Below are positions 1 through 5,367 of a stretch of 5,367 nucleotides of DNA, piece after piece. The stretch comes from JADGHQ01 sp045805385 (GTDB lineage: Bacteria > Actinomycetota > Thermoleophilia > Solirubrobacterales > Thermoleophilaceae): assembly GCA_045805385.1 (NCBI GenBank), contig JBJMLG010000025.1, forward strand, positions 1 through 5,367. The letters run 5' to 3'. Position 1 is the stretch's first letter. Every line of letters begins with the position of its first letter. Position numbers and translations under genes: made by a program. The notes beneath the pieces were generated by a model. It was not told where the DNA came from. It worked only from the letters and a program-made list of their open reading frames with translations, and did not search any database.

Positions 1-1
1 C

Positions 2-1447
2 GGTCTCGAGCTCGGCAACAGCGACCTCAGCCCTGCCGACTACGTGCTCGACGGCGTGACGGTGCTCGCCGGCAATACCGCGTCCCCGGGGGTCGGCAGT
101 GCGAACGCGGTCGATCTGAGCGGCGCCGCGAACCTCACGGCCACAAACAGCTCGTTCGCCGCGGGCGATTCCGGCTGGGTCGTCCACAGCACCAGCGCCG
201 ACGCGTCACTCCACATCGACGGAAGCTCACTGCAGGTTGGCTCCGGCGGGCGCGGGCTTCAGCTCGACGGCGGCGGGCATGCGTCGCTCTCGGACACGAC
301 GATCGACGGCGCCGACGCCAACTACGGCATCGTGGTGAACGGCCGCGGGGGATCGCTAACGCTCGAGCGCAGCGCGATCGCCGCGGGCAGCACCGCCGTG
401 GCGGTCCGCCACCACTTCCTCAGCGGCACCACGACCGCCGTGGTGCGCGACAGCCTGCTCCAGTCGATGTCCGCCACGTCCGCATCCGACGACGGCGCCC
501 TCGTCGCCTCCACCCAGCTCAGCCCGGCCGGCCAGAGCCCGCACGTGGCCGTGAGCGTGACCGGGTCCACCCTCGTGAACATGGGAGCGGCCGACGCCCA
601 CGGCCCCGACGGCGGCGCGATCGCGTACGAGAGCGGCGGCACGGCGACGATCGCGCTCCACAACACGCTCGTCTACGCGCCGCATCTGCCGGACCTCACC
701 GCGATTCAGTTCGGCGGCGACCCGGCCGGCTCGGCCGCGGTCACGGCGGACCACTCGATGTTCGGGACCCCGACTTCGTTCGAGGGCGGCTTCGTGGCCG
801 ACAAGGGCGCCGACGGCAACAGCGCTGCCGACCCGCTGCTGTCCGATCCGGCGGGCGGAGACTTCACTCTGCTCGCCGCGTCGCCCGCGATCGACAGCGC
901 GGACGGCTCGGCGGTCCTCGACGGTGAGGGCGACCTGAACGGCGCACCGCGATCGCAGGACGGCGACGGCGACTGCGTGTCGCTGCCCGATGTCGGCGCA
1001 TTCGAGCGGAGCGCCACGCTCACCTGCACCCCCAAGGCGGGGCCAGGAGACGGAGGCCCGGGCGGTGGCGGAGGCGTCGTCAAGAACGACACGCGCAAGC
1101 CGAGGGCGCGCGCGTCGCTCATGAGAACGCTGAAGCTGCTCACGGCCCTCGACCGCGGCGTCCGCGCCAGGATCTACTCGGACGAGGCGGCGAGCGTGAC
1201 GCTCACCGCCGAGCTCGGCGCCCGCAGCGCACACAAGGTGGGCCTCGCGGCGAAGGCCGTGGTGGTGGCAAGCGCGAAGACCGCGCTCAAGGGCAACGCC
1301 ACGCGCGTCGCGACGTTGAAGTTCACGCGCAAGGCCAAGTCGAAGCTGCGGGGCGGGAAGAGCGTGAAGCTCGCGGTCCGGATCAGCGTGCGCGACACGG
1401 CGGGCAACACGAGCACGCTCGTGAAGCACATCACGCTGAAGCGCTAG
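2..1447 (+). CDS. Secreted right-handed beta-helix protein, choice-of-anchor Q type (5'-truncated)
   Basis: The frame is open to the left edge, so the start and any signal peptide lie outside; 481 residues are visible. Roughly residues 1-270 are low-complexity Gly/Ala/Ser/Asp/Thr sequence with short alternating hydrophobic strands (such as SLTLERSAI and ATIALHNTLVY), as in parallel beta-helix rungs. Residues about 277-336 match the choice-of-anchor Q pattern: ADPLL, GDFTLLAASPAIDSA, then GAPRSQDGDGDC and PDVGAFER. A Gly-rich linker (about 345-360) leads to a Lys/Arg-rich domain of about 120 residues ending with a DTAGNTSTLVKHITLKR tail, resembling the Ig-like terminal domains of actinobacterial extracellular proteins. 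Cys325 and Cys342 flank the end of the Q motif and could form a disulfide. There is no LPXTG motif or C-terminal membrane helix. The role is unknown; a cell-surface or secreted polysaccharide-binding or adhesive protein is inferred. No catalytic residues of a lyase or hydrolase were identified. Confidence 0.85.
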   Translation, partial: GLELGNSDLSPADYVLDGVTVLAGNTASPGVGSANAVDLSGAANLTATNSSFAAGDSGWVVHSTSADASLHIDGSSLQVGSGGRGLQLDGGGHASLSDTTIDGADANYGIVVNGRGGSLTLERSAIAAGSTAVAVRHHFLSGTTTAVVRDSLLQSMSATSASDDGALVASTQLSPAGQSPHVAVSVTGSTLVNMGAADAHGPDGGAIAYESGGTATIALHNTLVYAPHLPDLTAIQFGGDPAGSAAVTADHSMFGTPTSFEGGFVADKGADGNSAADPLLSDPAGGDFTLLAASPAIDSADGSAVLDGEGDLNGAPRSQDGDGDCVSLPDVGAFERSATLTCTPKAGPGDGGPGGGGGVVKNDTRKPRARASLMRTLKLLTALDRGVRARIYSDEAASVTLTAELGARSAHKVGLAAKAVVVASAKTALKGNATRVATLKFTRKAKSKLRGGKSVKLAVRISVRDTAGNTSTLVKHITLKR

Positions 1448-1455
1448 CTCAGCGC
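1441..1455. other. Short inverted repeat across two convergent stop codons
   Basis: GCGCT and AGCGC form a perfect 5-bp stem around a 5-base loop. The repeat contains the TAG of the beta-helix gene (1445-1447) and the TGA complement of the PucR-type gene (1449-1451). Only base 1448 separates the two genes. There is no T-run on either side, so it is not a convincing intrinsic terminator, although any shared termination signal would have to lie here or inside the coding ends. Confidence 0.25.
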
Positions 1456-2513
1456 GGCAGCAGCGGCGCCACGATCCGGTACGCCTTCAGTCCGAGCCCG
1501 AGCCGCTCCCGGTCCTCCGACCGAAACGGGTCGAGCCCCGTGAGCTCGCGCACGCGCTCGAGCCGGTAGCCCACGGTGTGGCGATGCGCGTGCACGGCCG
1601 CCGAGGTTGCCTTGATGGAGCAGTCGCTGTCGAGGTAGGAGGTGAGCGTGCCGGTGAGGTCGCTCGAGTAGGTCTCGTCGTAGCGCACGAGCGGGGCAAC
1701 CGTGTCCTCGTAGAAGCTCCGCACCTCCTCGGGATGCGACGCGAGCACGCGGAACAGCAGGCGGTACGCACCGCCGTCCATCTCGCCGTCGCGCGGCTCG
1801 ACGCCAGCCGAGCGCACCTCCAGCACGAGCTCCGCCTCCTCGAGCGCACGCCTCAGCGCGCCCGGGCTCGAGTAGCGCGAGGACACGCCGACGGTGGCCT
1901 GCCGCCCCAGCCGCGAGGCCAGCGCCCGCGCGTCCTCCACGCTTCCGGGCACGAGCGCGAACACGCGCCCGCGCACCACATCGGCCACGGCGTCGTCCCG
2001 CTCCGCGGCGATCACGGCGAGCAGCCGCCCTGGCGTGCGCTCACCCGGGTCCGCGCAGAGGCCCACACCCCCGGCCGACAGATCGATCCCCATGCGGCGC
2101 CCGCGGCGCACGACATCCTCAGCCGCCACGTCCTCGTTCTCGAGCAGCTGCTCGATGAGCGACCCGCGCAACGACTGCTCCGCCTCGGCGTGCGCCTCCG
2201 AGACGGCCAGCGAGGTGAGCGCGGCGAGCGCCGCCACCTGCGCGTACTCGCCTGCGTCGGGGCGTCCCTGCCCCAGCAGCAGGACATAGCCGACCTCGCG
2301 CCCCCCGGTGGAGATCGGCACCTCGTTCACCACGCCGGCCGGCCGCTCCACGGCCTCGCCGGCGAGGCGCCCCGCCACGTACCTCTCGTACTCCGCCCAC
2401 GCCGGCGGCGCGCCGAGCTGCGGCACGATCACCGCCACCGGCGCGCCGGCATGACGCTCCGCGATCTCGGATATCCGCTCGAGACCCTGCCCCGCCAGCA
2501 CGGCGCCCACCAT
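1449..2513 (-). CDS. PucR/CdaR-family transcriptional regulator
   Basis: A 354-residue cytoplasmic DNA-binding regulator. Residues about 1-110 look like a GAF-type sensor domain (hydrophobic strands VAVIVPQLG and VGYVLLLGQG, then a long Ala-rich helix). Residues about 113-145 are the helix usual before the middle domain (LIEQLLENEDVAAEDVVRRG). Residues about 146-235 fit the degenerate GGDEF-like domain of CdaR proteins. Residues about 286-346 are the PucR-type helix-turn-helix: LTSYLDSDCSIKATSAA, then VHAHRHTVGYRLERVRELTG, then the EDRERLGLGLKAYR helix. Family members control purine, sugar-diacid or other catabolic genes; the ligand here cannot be read from sequence. It starts 50 bases after the P-II stop in the same direction and is probably the last gene of the amt operon. 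The ATG at 2511-2513 lacks a clear Shine-Dalgarno. The frame stays open upstream but offers no better start, so the start is moderately certain. Confidence 0.92.
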   Translation of the reverse strand: MVGAVLAGQGLERISEIAERHAGAPVAVIVPQLGAPPAWAEYERYVAGRLAGEAVERPAGVVNEVPISTGGREVGYVLLLGQGRPDAGEYAQVAALAALTSLAVSEAHAEAEQSLRGSLIEQLLENEDVAAEDVVRRGRRMGIDLSAGGVGLCADPGERTPGRLLAVIAAERDDAVADVVRGRVFALVPGSVEDARALASRLGRQATVGVSSRYSSPGALRRALEEAELVLEVRSAGVEPRDGEMDGGAYRLLFRVLASHPEEVRSFYEDTVAPLVRYDETYSSDLTGTLTSYLDSDCSIKATSAAVHAHRHTVGYRLERVRELTGLDPFRSEDRERLGLGLKAYRIVAPLLPR

Positions 2514-2563
2514 GTCGAGATGAGCACCGCGCGGCGAGGGTAGGGTGCGCGGGAGGGAGGAAG
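2514..2563 (-). other. Spacer between P-II and PucR-type genes
   Basis: This is a 50-base gap. On the minus strand it begins with a pyrimidine-rich run, followed by a weak inverted repeat (GCACC at 2524-2528 pairing with GGTGC at 2544-2548, 15-base loop) with no T-run. I see no recognisable promoter and no good Shine-Dalgarno. It is more consistent with read-through from the P-II gene than with an independent unit, but a partial terminator cannot be excluded. Confidence 0.35.
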
Positions 2564-2932
2564 TCAGGCGGGAATCTCCTCTGACTCATGAGCCTGGAGG
2601 ACCTCCTCGCCCGACTCTCCCGTTCGGATGCGAATCGCATCCTCGACGGGGAGCAGGAAGATCTTCCCGTCCCCGACGTCACCTGTCCGTGCATGGCGCA
2701 GGATCGTTCCGACCACCTGCTCCACGTCAGACGTCTCGACGACACACTCGATCTTGAGCTTCGGCCGGAGGTGGATCGCCAGAGTCGCACCGCGGTACTG
2801 CTCGGTAATCCCCTTCTGCCTGCCCGAGCCCTTCACCTCCGTGATCGAGAGGCTCGGGAAGCCGGCGTCGAGCAGCTCCTGCCGGATCGGCTCGAACGCC
2901 TCATGCCGGATGTAGGCGACGACCATCTTCAT
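2564..2932 (-). CDS. glnB: P-II family nitrogen regulatory protein (GlnB/GlnK type)
   Basis: A 122-residue trimeric signalling protein that reads ATP/ADP and 2-oxoglutarate and controls partners, above all the ammonium channel. It aligns with E. coli GlnB without gaps through residue 106. Conserved residues visible are Thr31, Gly37, Arg38, Gln39 and Lys40-Gly41 (T-loop base), Arg47 (the residue that plugs AmtB in GlnK), Lys58, Glu62, the B-loop TGDVGDGK (83-90) and Arg101/Arg103 in IRIRTGE. The T-loop tip reads YRGATLAIH: Tyr46 is present, but position 51 is Leu and position 49 is Ala. The usual modification sites (Tyr51, or Ser49 in cyanobacteria) are therefore absent. The C-terminus runs about 10 residues past E. 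coli GlnB with an acidic tail. Its ATG overlaps the amt stop codon. The amt linkage suggests a GlnK-like role; the symbol is used in the broad family sense. Confidence 0.96.
   Translation of the reverse strand: MKMVVAYIRHEAFEPIRQELLDAGFPSLSITEVKGSGRQKGITEQYRGATLAIHLRPKLKIECVVETSDVEQVVGTILRHARTGDVGDGKIFLLPVEDAIRIRTGESGEEVLQAHESEEIPA
2929..2932 (-). promoter_or_regulatory. ATGA stop/start overlap coupling amt and P-II
   Basis: On the minus strand the four bases read ATGA: ATG (2932-2930) starts P-II and TGA (2931-2929) ends amt. The sequence before the P-II ATG has only a weak GGGGTGA-like Shine-Dalgarno. Translation of P-II probably relies on ribosomes finishing amt, which would keep channel and regulator levels in proportion. 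Confidence 0.85.
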
Positions 2933-4419
2933 GCCGTCACCCCATCCGAGCTCATGAGCGCCGGAGTCGCAGCCGGGACGGGCTGGGCCGGCGGCACCGC
3001 AAGCGGGCCGCTCGACGCCGCGCCGATCTCAGGCGCCGGGATGAACTGCTCCGGGTACCCGTACATGCCGTGCTCGGAGATGTCGAGACCGGCGTCTTCG
3101 TGGTCCGCCGACACGCGCAGGCCGATCGTCTTCTTGATCACCCAGAACACCCCGTACGACACGGCGAACACGCAGCCGAACGCCACCGCCACGCCTAGCG
3201 CCTGCGCGCCGAGCTGGTGGAACGAGCCGCTGTAAACGAGGCCCGGATCGCCGACCGCGTTCAGCGTCGCCAGCCGCGGCGAGGTGAACAGGCCGCACGA
3301 AAGCGTGCCCCAGATACCGGCCAGGCCGTGCGCCGAGAGGGCGCCGACCGGGTCGTCCAGCACCTTCTCGATGGCGAGCACGCCCACCACGACGATCACG
3401 CCGGCGACCGCGCCGATGATCGGGGCTGCCCAGTACTCCACGTAGCCCGACGGCGCCGTGATTGCGACGAGCGCGGCGATCGCGCCGTTCCCAACCATGC
3501 CGATGTCGACCGTCTTGCGGAGCAGGTGAATCGTGATCGCAGCGGCGATCACACCCGCGGCGGCGGCCAGGTTCGTGACCACGACGACCTCCGCGAAGCG
3601 GTTGCCGATCGCTCCCAGGGTCGAGCCCGGGTTGAAGCCGAACCAGCCGAGCCAGAGGATCAGGATGCCGAGGCCCACCAGAGGCATCGAGTGCCCCGGA
3701 ATGGCCCGCGGCTTCCCGTTCTCGTCGTACTTGCCGCGCCTCGGACCGAGCAGCAGCAGGGCTGCGAGCGCGCCCGTCGCACCGATCAGGTGGACCACCG
3801 TGGAGCCTGCGAAGTCCTGCATTCCCACGCTCACCTGGAGCCAGCCGCCACCGAAGATCCAGTGGCTGAGAATCGGATAGATCAGCGCGCTGAAGATCAC
3901 CGCGTAGATCACGTACGCACTGAACTTGATGCGCTCGAGCGTGGTGCCCCAGACGATCGCCAGCGACACGGCGCAGAACACGAACTGGAAGAACAGAAGC
4001 GCGGCCGGGCTGATGTTTACGACCCCGAGCAGCGGAATGTCCTTCGCGGCCTCGGTCGCCGTGTGCCCCACGTTCAGGAACCAGCCGTGCGTGCCCGCGA
4101 TGGCTCCCGAGCCACCGAAGGCCAGCGCGAAGCCGACAGCCCAGTACGCGATCGACGAAATCGAGAAGTTCATGAGGATCTTCGCGACTCCGGCGCCCGC
4201 ATTCTTCATGCGGGAGAAGCCGATCTCCAGCAGCGCGAAGCCGGCCTGCATGAACATCACCAGGATGGCGGCGACGATCACCCAGGTCGTGTTCACGCTC
4301 GACACCGTGTCCGTCAGCGACGGACCGTCCGCTGCAAGAGCGCCCGCCGGAACGGCGAGCGCGGCCGCAATGCTCAGGGCGAAGGCGCCCAGGGCATGAC
4401 GGCGGAGAGTGGGTCTCAT
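2929..4419 (-). CDS. amt: Ammonium transporter, Amt family
   Basis: A 496-residue inner-membrane channel for ammonium uptake, functioning as a trimer. Residues 1-29 are a likely signal peptide (RR, hydrophobic core, AxA before Ala30), followed by about 11 membrane helices. Diagnostic Amt residues, by alignment with E. coli AmtB, are Asp202 in QDFAGSTVVH (Asp160), twin histidines His210 and His364 (His168/His318; the latter in SAHGLAGIWG), gate Phe148 and Phe262 (Phe107/Phe215), and Trp259 and Ser266 in GWFGFNPGS (Trp212/Ser219). The position of Trp148 in the outer recruitment site appears to be Phe189 (HWIFGGG), with a one-residue shift in the following loop. The tail GLRVSADHEDAGLDISEHG is the conserved P-II-interacting region, and about 45 Pro/Ala-rich residues follow it. 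The start is supported by an AAGGAGG Shine-Dalgarno 9 bases upstream. First gene of a probable operon with P-II. Confidence 0.97.
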   Translation of the reverse strand: MRPTLRRHALGAFALSIAAALAVPAGALAADGPSLTDTVSSVNTTWVIVAAILVMFMQAGFALLEIGFSRMKNAGAGVAKILMNFSISSIAYWAVGFALAFGGSGAIAGTHGWFLNVGHTATEAAKDIPLLGVVNISPAALLFFQFVFCAVSLAIVWGTTLERIKFSAYVIYAVIFSALIYPILSHWIFGGGWLQVSVGMQDFAGSTVVHLIGATGALAALLLLGPRRGKYDENGKPRAIPGHSMPLVGLGILILWLGWFGFNPGSTLGAIGNRFAEVVVVTNLAAAAGVIAAAITIHLLRKTVDIGMVGNGAIAALVAITAPSGYVEYWAAPIIGAVAGVIVVVGVLAIEKVLDDPVGALSAHGLAGIWGTLSCGLFTSPRLATLNAVGDPGLVYSGSFHQLGAQALGVAVAFGCVFAVSYGVFWVIKKTIGLRVSADHEDAGLDISEHGMYGYPEQFIPAPEIGAASSGPLAVPPAQPVPAATPALMSSDGVTA

Positions 4420-4428
4420 CTAGCGAGC

Positions 4429-4435
4429 CCTCCTT
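4429..4435 (-). promoter_or_regulatory. Strong Shine-Dalgarno of amt
   Basis: AAGGAGG on the minus strand, 9 bases before the ATG at 4417-4419. It is the best ribosome-binding match in the window and fixes the amt start. Confidence 0.85.
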
Positions 4436-4444
4436 CTGCACCCC

Positions 4445-4467
4445 CACGGCACCCGCGCAGGCCCGTG
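4445..4467 (-). promoter_or_regulatory. Possible RNA hairpin before the amt ribosome-binding site
   Basis: On the minus strand CACGG (4463-4467) pairs with CCGTG (4445-4449). The inside can continue with a bulge and about four more pairs, two of them G-U, to a GCGC loop. It ends 9 bases before the Shine-Dalgarno, so it could affect translation initiation. GC-rich DNA forms such stems by chance often enough that function is not established. Confidence 0.3.
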
Positions 4468-4472
4468 TGGAA

Positions 4473-4494
4473 GAGGCGCATTCGACGACGCCTC
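4473..4494. promoter_or_regulatory. 6-bp inverted repeat in the amt leader
   Basis: GAGGCG (4473-4478) and CGCCTC (4489-4494) are perfect inverted copies with a 10-base spacer. On the amt strand the right arm is followed by TTCC. It could be a protein-binding dyad or an RNA stem; it matches no operator I recognise. Confidence 0.35.
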
Positions 4495-4589
4495 GCAAAG
4501 TAAGCGCGCGCTGTCGATCGGTCTTTGTACCGCTGTCTGAAATTCCGGCCGCTATCACCGCCCGCGTGTAGAAATGCCCTGCAAACGCG

Positions 4590-5015
4590 CTAGCTGCGTG
4601 AGCGCTCGCGAGCCCGGCGTGTCTCGCGGTCGTTGTGCCGCTTGAGCGCCTCGACGAGCTCGTCCTTCGACATCTCCGAACGTCCCTCGATGCCCGCCTG
4701 CTTGGCCTCCTCGTACAGCTCGTCCTTCGGCTTGCTTGCGTCCACGCCGCCTGCGGTCGGCTTCGGGTTCTCGCGCGCCGCGCGGCCGCCCCGCGCCGCC
4801 TGCTCGTCCGAGGGGCCCGGCTCGTTCTTCAGCTCCCAGTGGTCGCCCTTCTTCTCGGCGATGTGCTTCACCGCGGCCCAGGCGGTGCGGTGCGCTCGCT
4901 CCTCGTCGCCCTTGTATTCCTCGTGGGCGCTGTCGAGCGTCTTCTCGTAGGTCTCGCGCACCTTCTTCGGCGAGCGTTCGATGGTGCTGGGGATGTCTTC
5001 CTGCCTGGCGGGCAT
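4590..5015 (-). CDS. ChaB-family protein with C-terminal Rho_N/SAP-like segment
   Basis: A 141-residue soluble, highly charged protein. Residues 1-62 match the ChaB family: MPARQEDIPSTIERSPKKVR, then ETYEKTLDSAHEEYKGDEER, then AHRTAWAAVKHIAEKKGDHW. E. coli ChaB, about 76 residues, was named as a putative cation transport regulator, but its biochemical function is poorly established. After a polar linker (about 63-94), residues 95-126 (KPKDELYEEAKQAGIEGRS then EMSKDELVEALKRHN) form a two-helix motif like the Rho N-terminal or SAP-type nucleic-acid-binding fold. A basic Arg-rich tail (127-141) follows. Nucleic-acid binding is therefore a reasonable inference. The ATG at 5013-5015 has an AAAGGAG Shine-Dalgarno 6 bases upstream. 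It lies 70 bases downstream of the Nudix gene in the same direction and may share its message. Confidence 0.92.
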   Translation of the reverse strand: MPARQEDIPSTIERSPKKVRETYEKTLDSAHEEYKGDEERAHRTAWAAVKHIAEKKGDHWELKNEPGPSDEQAARGGRAARENPKPTAGGVDASKPKDELYEEAKQAGIEGRSEMSKDELVEALKRHNDRETRRARERSRS

Positions 5016-5021
5016 GCTCGG

Positions 5022-5028
5022 CTCCTTT
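5022..5028 (-). promoter_or_regulatory. Shine-Dalgarno of the ChaB-family gene
   Basis: AAAGGAG on the minus strand, 6 bases before the ATG. It supports the chosen start. The rest of the 5016-5085 gap holds only a 4-bp stem (GTGG 5043-5046 with CCAC 5051-5054) and no recognisable promoter. Confidence 0.8.
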
Positions 5029-5085
5029 GTCGTCGCTCCCTAGTGGGCTACCACCGGCGAACGAGCCACAAACCGAGGCTGGCCG

Positions 5086-5367
5086 CTAGGCCAGGACGAG
5101 AAGCTCGCCGACCCGGCGCAGGCGCTCGTCCGCTTCCGCCGGCCACGCCGCCGGATCGGGCGGCCACCAGGCGAACTCGTCGTGCTCCTGGTCGGGCACG
5201 GGCTTCGTGCCGGCGGGCACGTGTGCGAGCCCTATGAGCATCGCGAGGCCGGTCGGCGACTGCACAAGCGCCTCGACCGACAGGCGCTCCGGCGTCAGCT
5301 GCCACTCCTCCTCGAGCTCTCGCGACAGCGTCTCGGCCGGGTTCTCGCCCACCTCGACCGCCCCGCC
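5086..5367 (-). CDS. Nudix hydrolase (C-terminal part, cut by the window edge)
   Basis: Ninety-three residues are visible, entering from the right edge already inside the catalytic motif. The Nudix box GX5EX7REUXEEXGU is met by visible residues 2-24: Gly2, Glu8, Arg16-Glu17, Glu20-Glu21 and Leu24. The penultimate Gly is replaced by Gln23 (EEEWQL). The Glu residues bind the metal that drives hydrolysis of a nucleoside diphosphate linked to another group (X). The rest contains strand-like segments (LSVEALVQS, GLAMLIGLAHVP) and an EHDEFAWWPPD segment like the pre-terminal strand and loop of the fold, then a C-terminal helix. The substrate cannot be told from this part. The GTG at 5350-5352 is not the true start, because the conserved GGAVE lies before it and the frame is open. 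The missing N-terminal half should lie to the right. Confidence 0.9.
   Translation of the reverse strand, partial: GGAVEVGENPAETLSRELEEEWQLTPERLSVEALVQSPTGLAMLIGLAHVPAGTKPVPDQEHDEFAWWPPDPAAWPAEADERLRRVGELLVLA

Larger units (their letters stand above)
4420..4589 (-). promoter_or_regulatory. amt leader and promoter region
   Basis: This 170-base non-coding stretch separates the ChaB gene from amt and should hold the promoter of the amt operon. It is less GC-rich between about 4500 and 4580 than its neighbours. I could not place a convincing -35/-10 pair, nor a sigma-54 site. No clear GlnR or AmtR operator was found. On the amt strand two inverted repeats (4473-4494 and 4445-4467) stand directly before the Shine-Dalgarno. 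Confidence 0.55.

Noticed and set aside
44..46. GTG as a start codon for the beta-helix gene
   Set aside because: The same frame is open back to base 2 and the protein begins mid-domain without a signal peptide, so the gene is truncated by the window rather than starting here.
356..1429. Long minus-strand open frame (357 codons) opposite the beta-helix gene
   Set aside because: Its composition is almost wholly Arg/Ala/Val/Gly, as expected for a reverse reading of a GC-rich gene; the plus strand carries the recognisable choice-of-anchor Q motif.
1578..2543. Plus-strand open frame (321 codons) opposite the PucR-type gene
   Set aside because: No domain and an Arg/His-rich shadow composition; the minus strand encodes the diagnostic PucR helix-turn-helix.
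3217..4503. Long plus-strand open frame (428 codons) opposite amt
   Set aside because: It is the GC-rich shadow of a clear Amt gene: Arg/His/Glu-rich, no membrane helices, no recognisable domain, no supporting ribosome site.
3029..4558. Minus-strand open frame of 509 codons overlapping amt in another frame and reaching into its leader
   Set aside because: It is an out-of-frame reading of amt, rich in Arg/Gly/His, without a ribosome site or a domain.
4552..4574. CTATC ... TAGAAA pair upstream of amt, resembling an AmtR operator
   Set aside because: The AmtR site has CTAT and ATAG separated by about 6 bases; here the half-sites are about 12 apart and imperfect.
4600..4613. Overlapping palindromes GAGCGCTC and GCTCGCGAGC near the ChaB stop, considered as a terminator
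   Set aside because: They lie inside the Arg-rich coding end, have no loop suited to a hairpin, and no T-run follows on the minus strand.

Overview
The window is GC-rich throughout, including third codon positions, and is packed with genes. It most likely comes from a high-GC actinobacterium. A Thermoleophilia/Solirubrobacterales-type soil lineage is plausible, because the secreted beta-helix protein with a basic 'DTAGNT' tail and the ChaB protein joined to a Rho_N-like segment are both common in such genomes. This placement rests on gene style only and no marker gene is present. No RNA gene, insertion sequence, CRISPR array or attachment site was seen, and no gap between genes exceeds about 170 bases.

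Layout. (1) Bases 2-1447, plus strand: the C-terminal part of a large secreted right-handed beta-helix ('choice-of-anchor Q') protein, open at the left edge. (2) Bases 1449-4419, minus strand: a probable three-gene nitrogen operon read in the order amt (ammonium transporter), glnB/glnK-type P-II protein, PucR/CdaR-type regulator. amt and the P-II gene overlap by 4 bases (ATGA), and the regulator follows after 50 bases. (3) Bases 4420-4589: the leader/promoter region of amt, with two inverted repeats just before a strong Shine-Dalgarno. (4) Bases 4590-5015, minus strand: a ChaB-family protein with a C-terminal Rho_N/SAP-like segment. (5) Bases 5086-5367, minus strand: the C-terminal part of a Nudix hydrolase, cut by the right edge.

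How they work together. Amt brings ammonium into the cell and P-II, made from the same message, should gate the channel by inserting its T-loop (Arg47 kept) in response to ATP/ADP and 2-oxoglutarate. This P-II lacks Tyr51, the residue uridylylated in proteobacteria and adenylylated in studied actinobacteria, and also lacks Ser49, so it probably works by ligand sensing alone. The third gene belongs to a family known for control of purine and other nitrogen-compound catabolism, so the cluster may couple ammonium uptake to use of other nitrogen sources; that link is inference. The ChaB and Nudix genes have no evident tie to nitrogen. The beta-helix gene converges on the operon, with only one base between the two stop codons.
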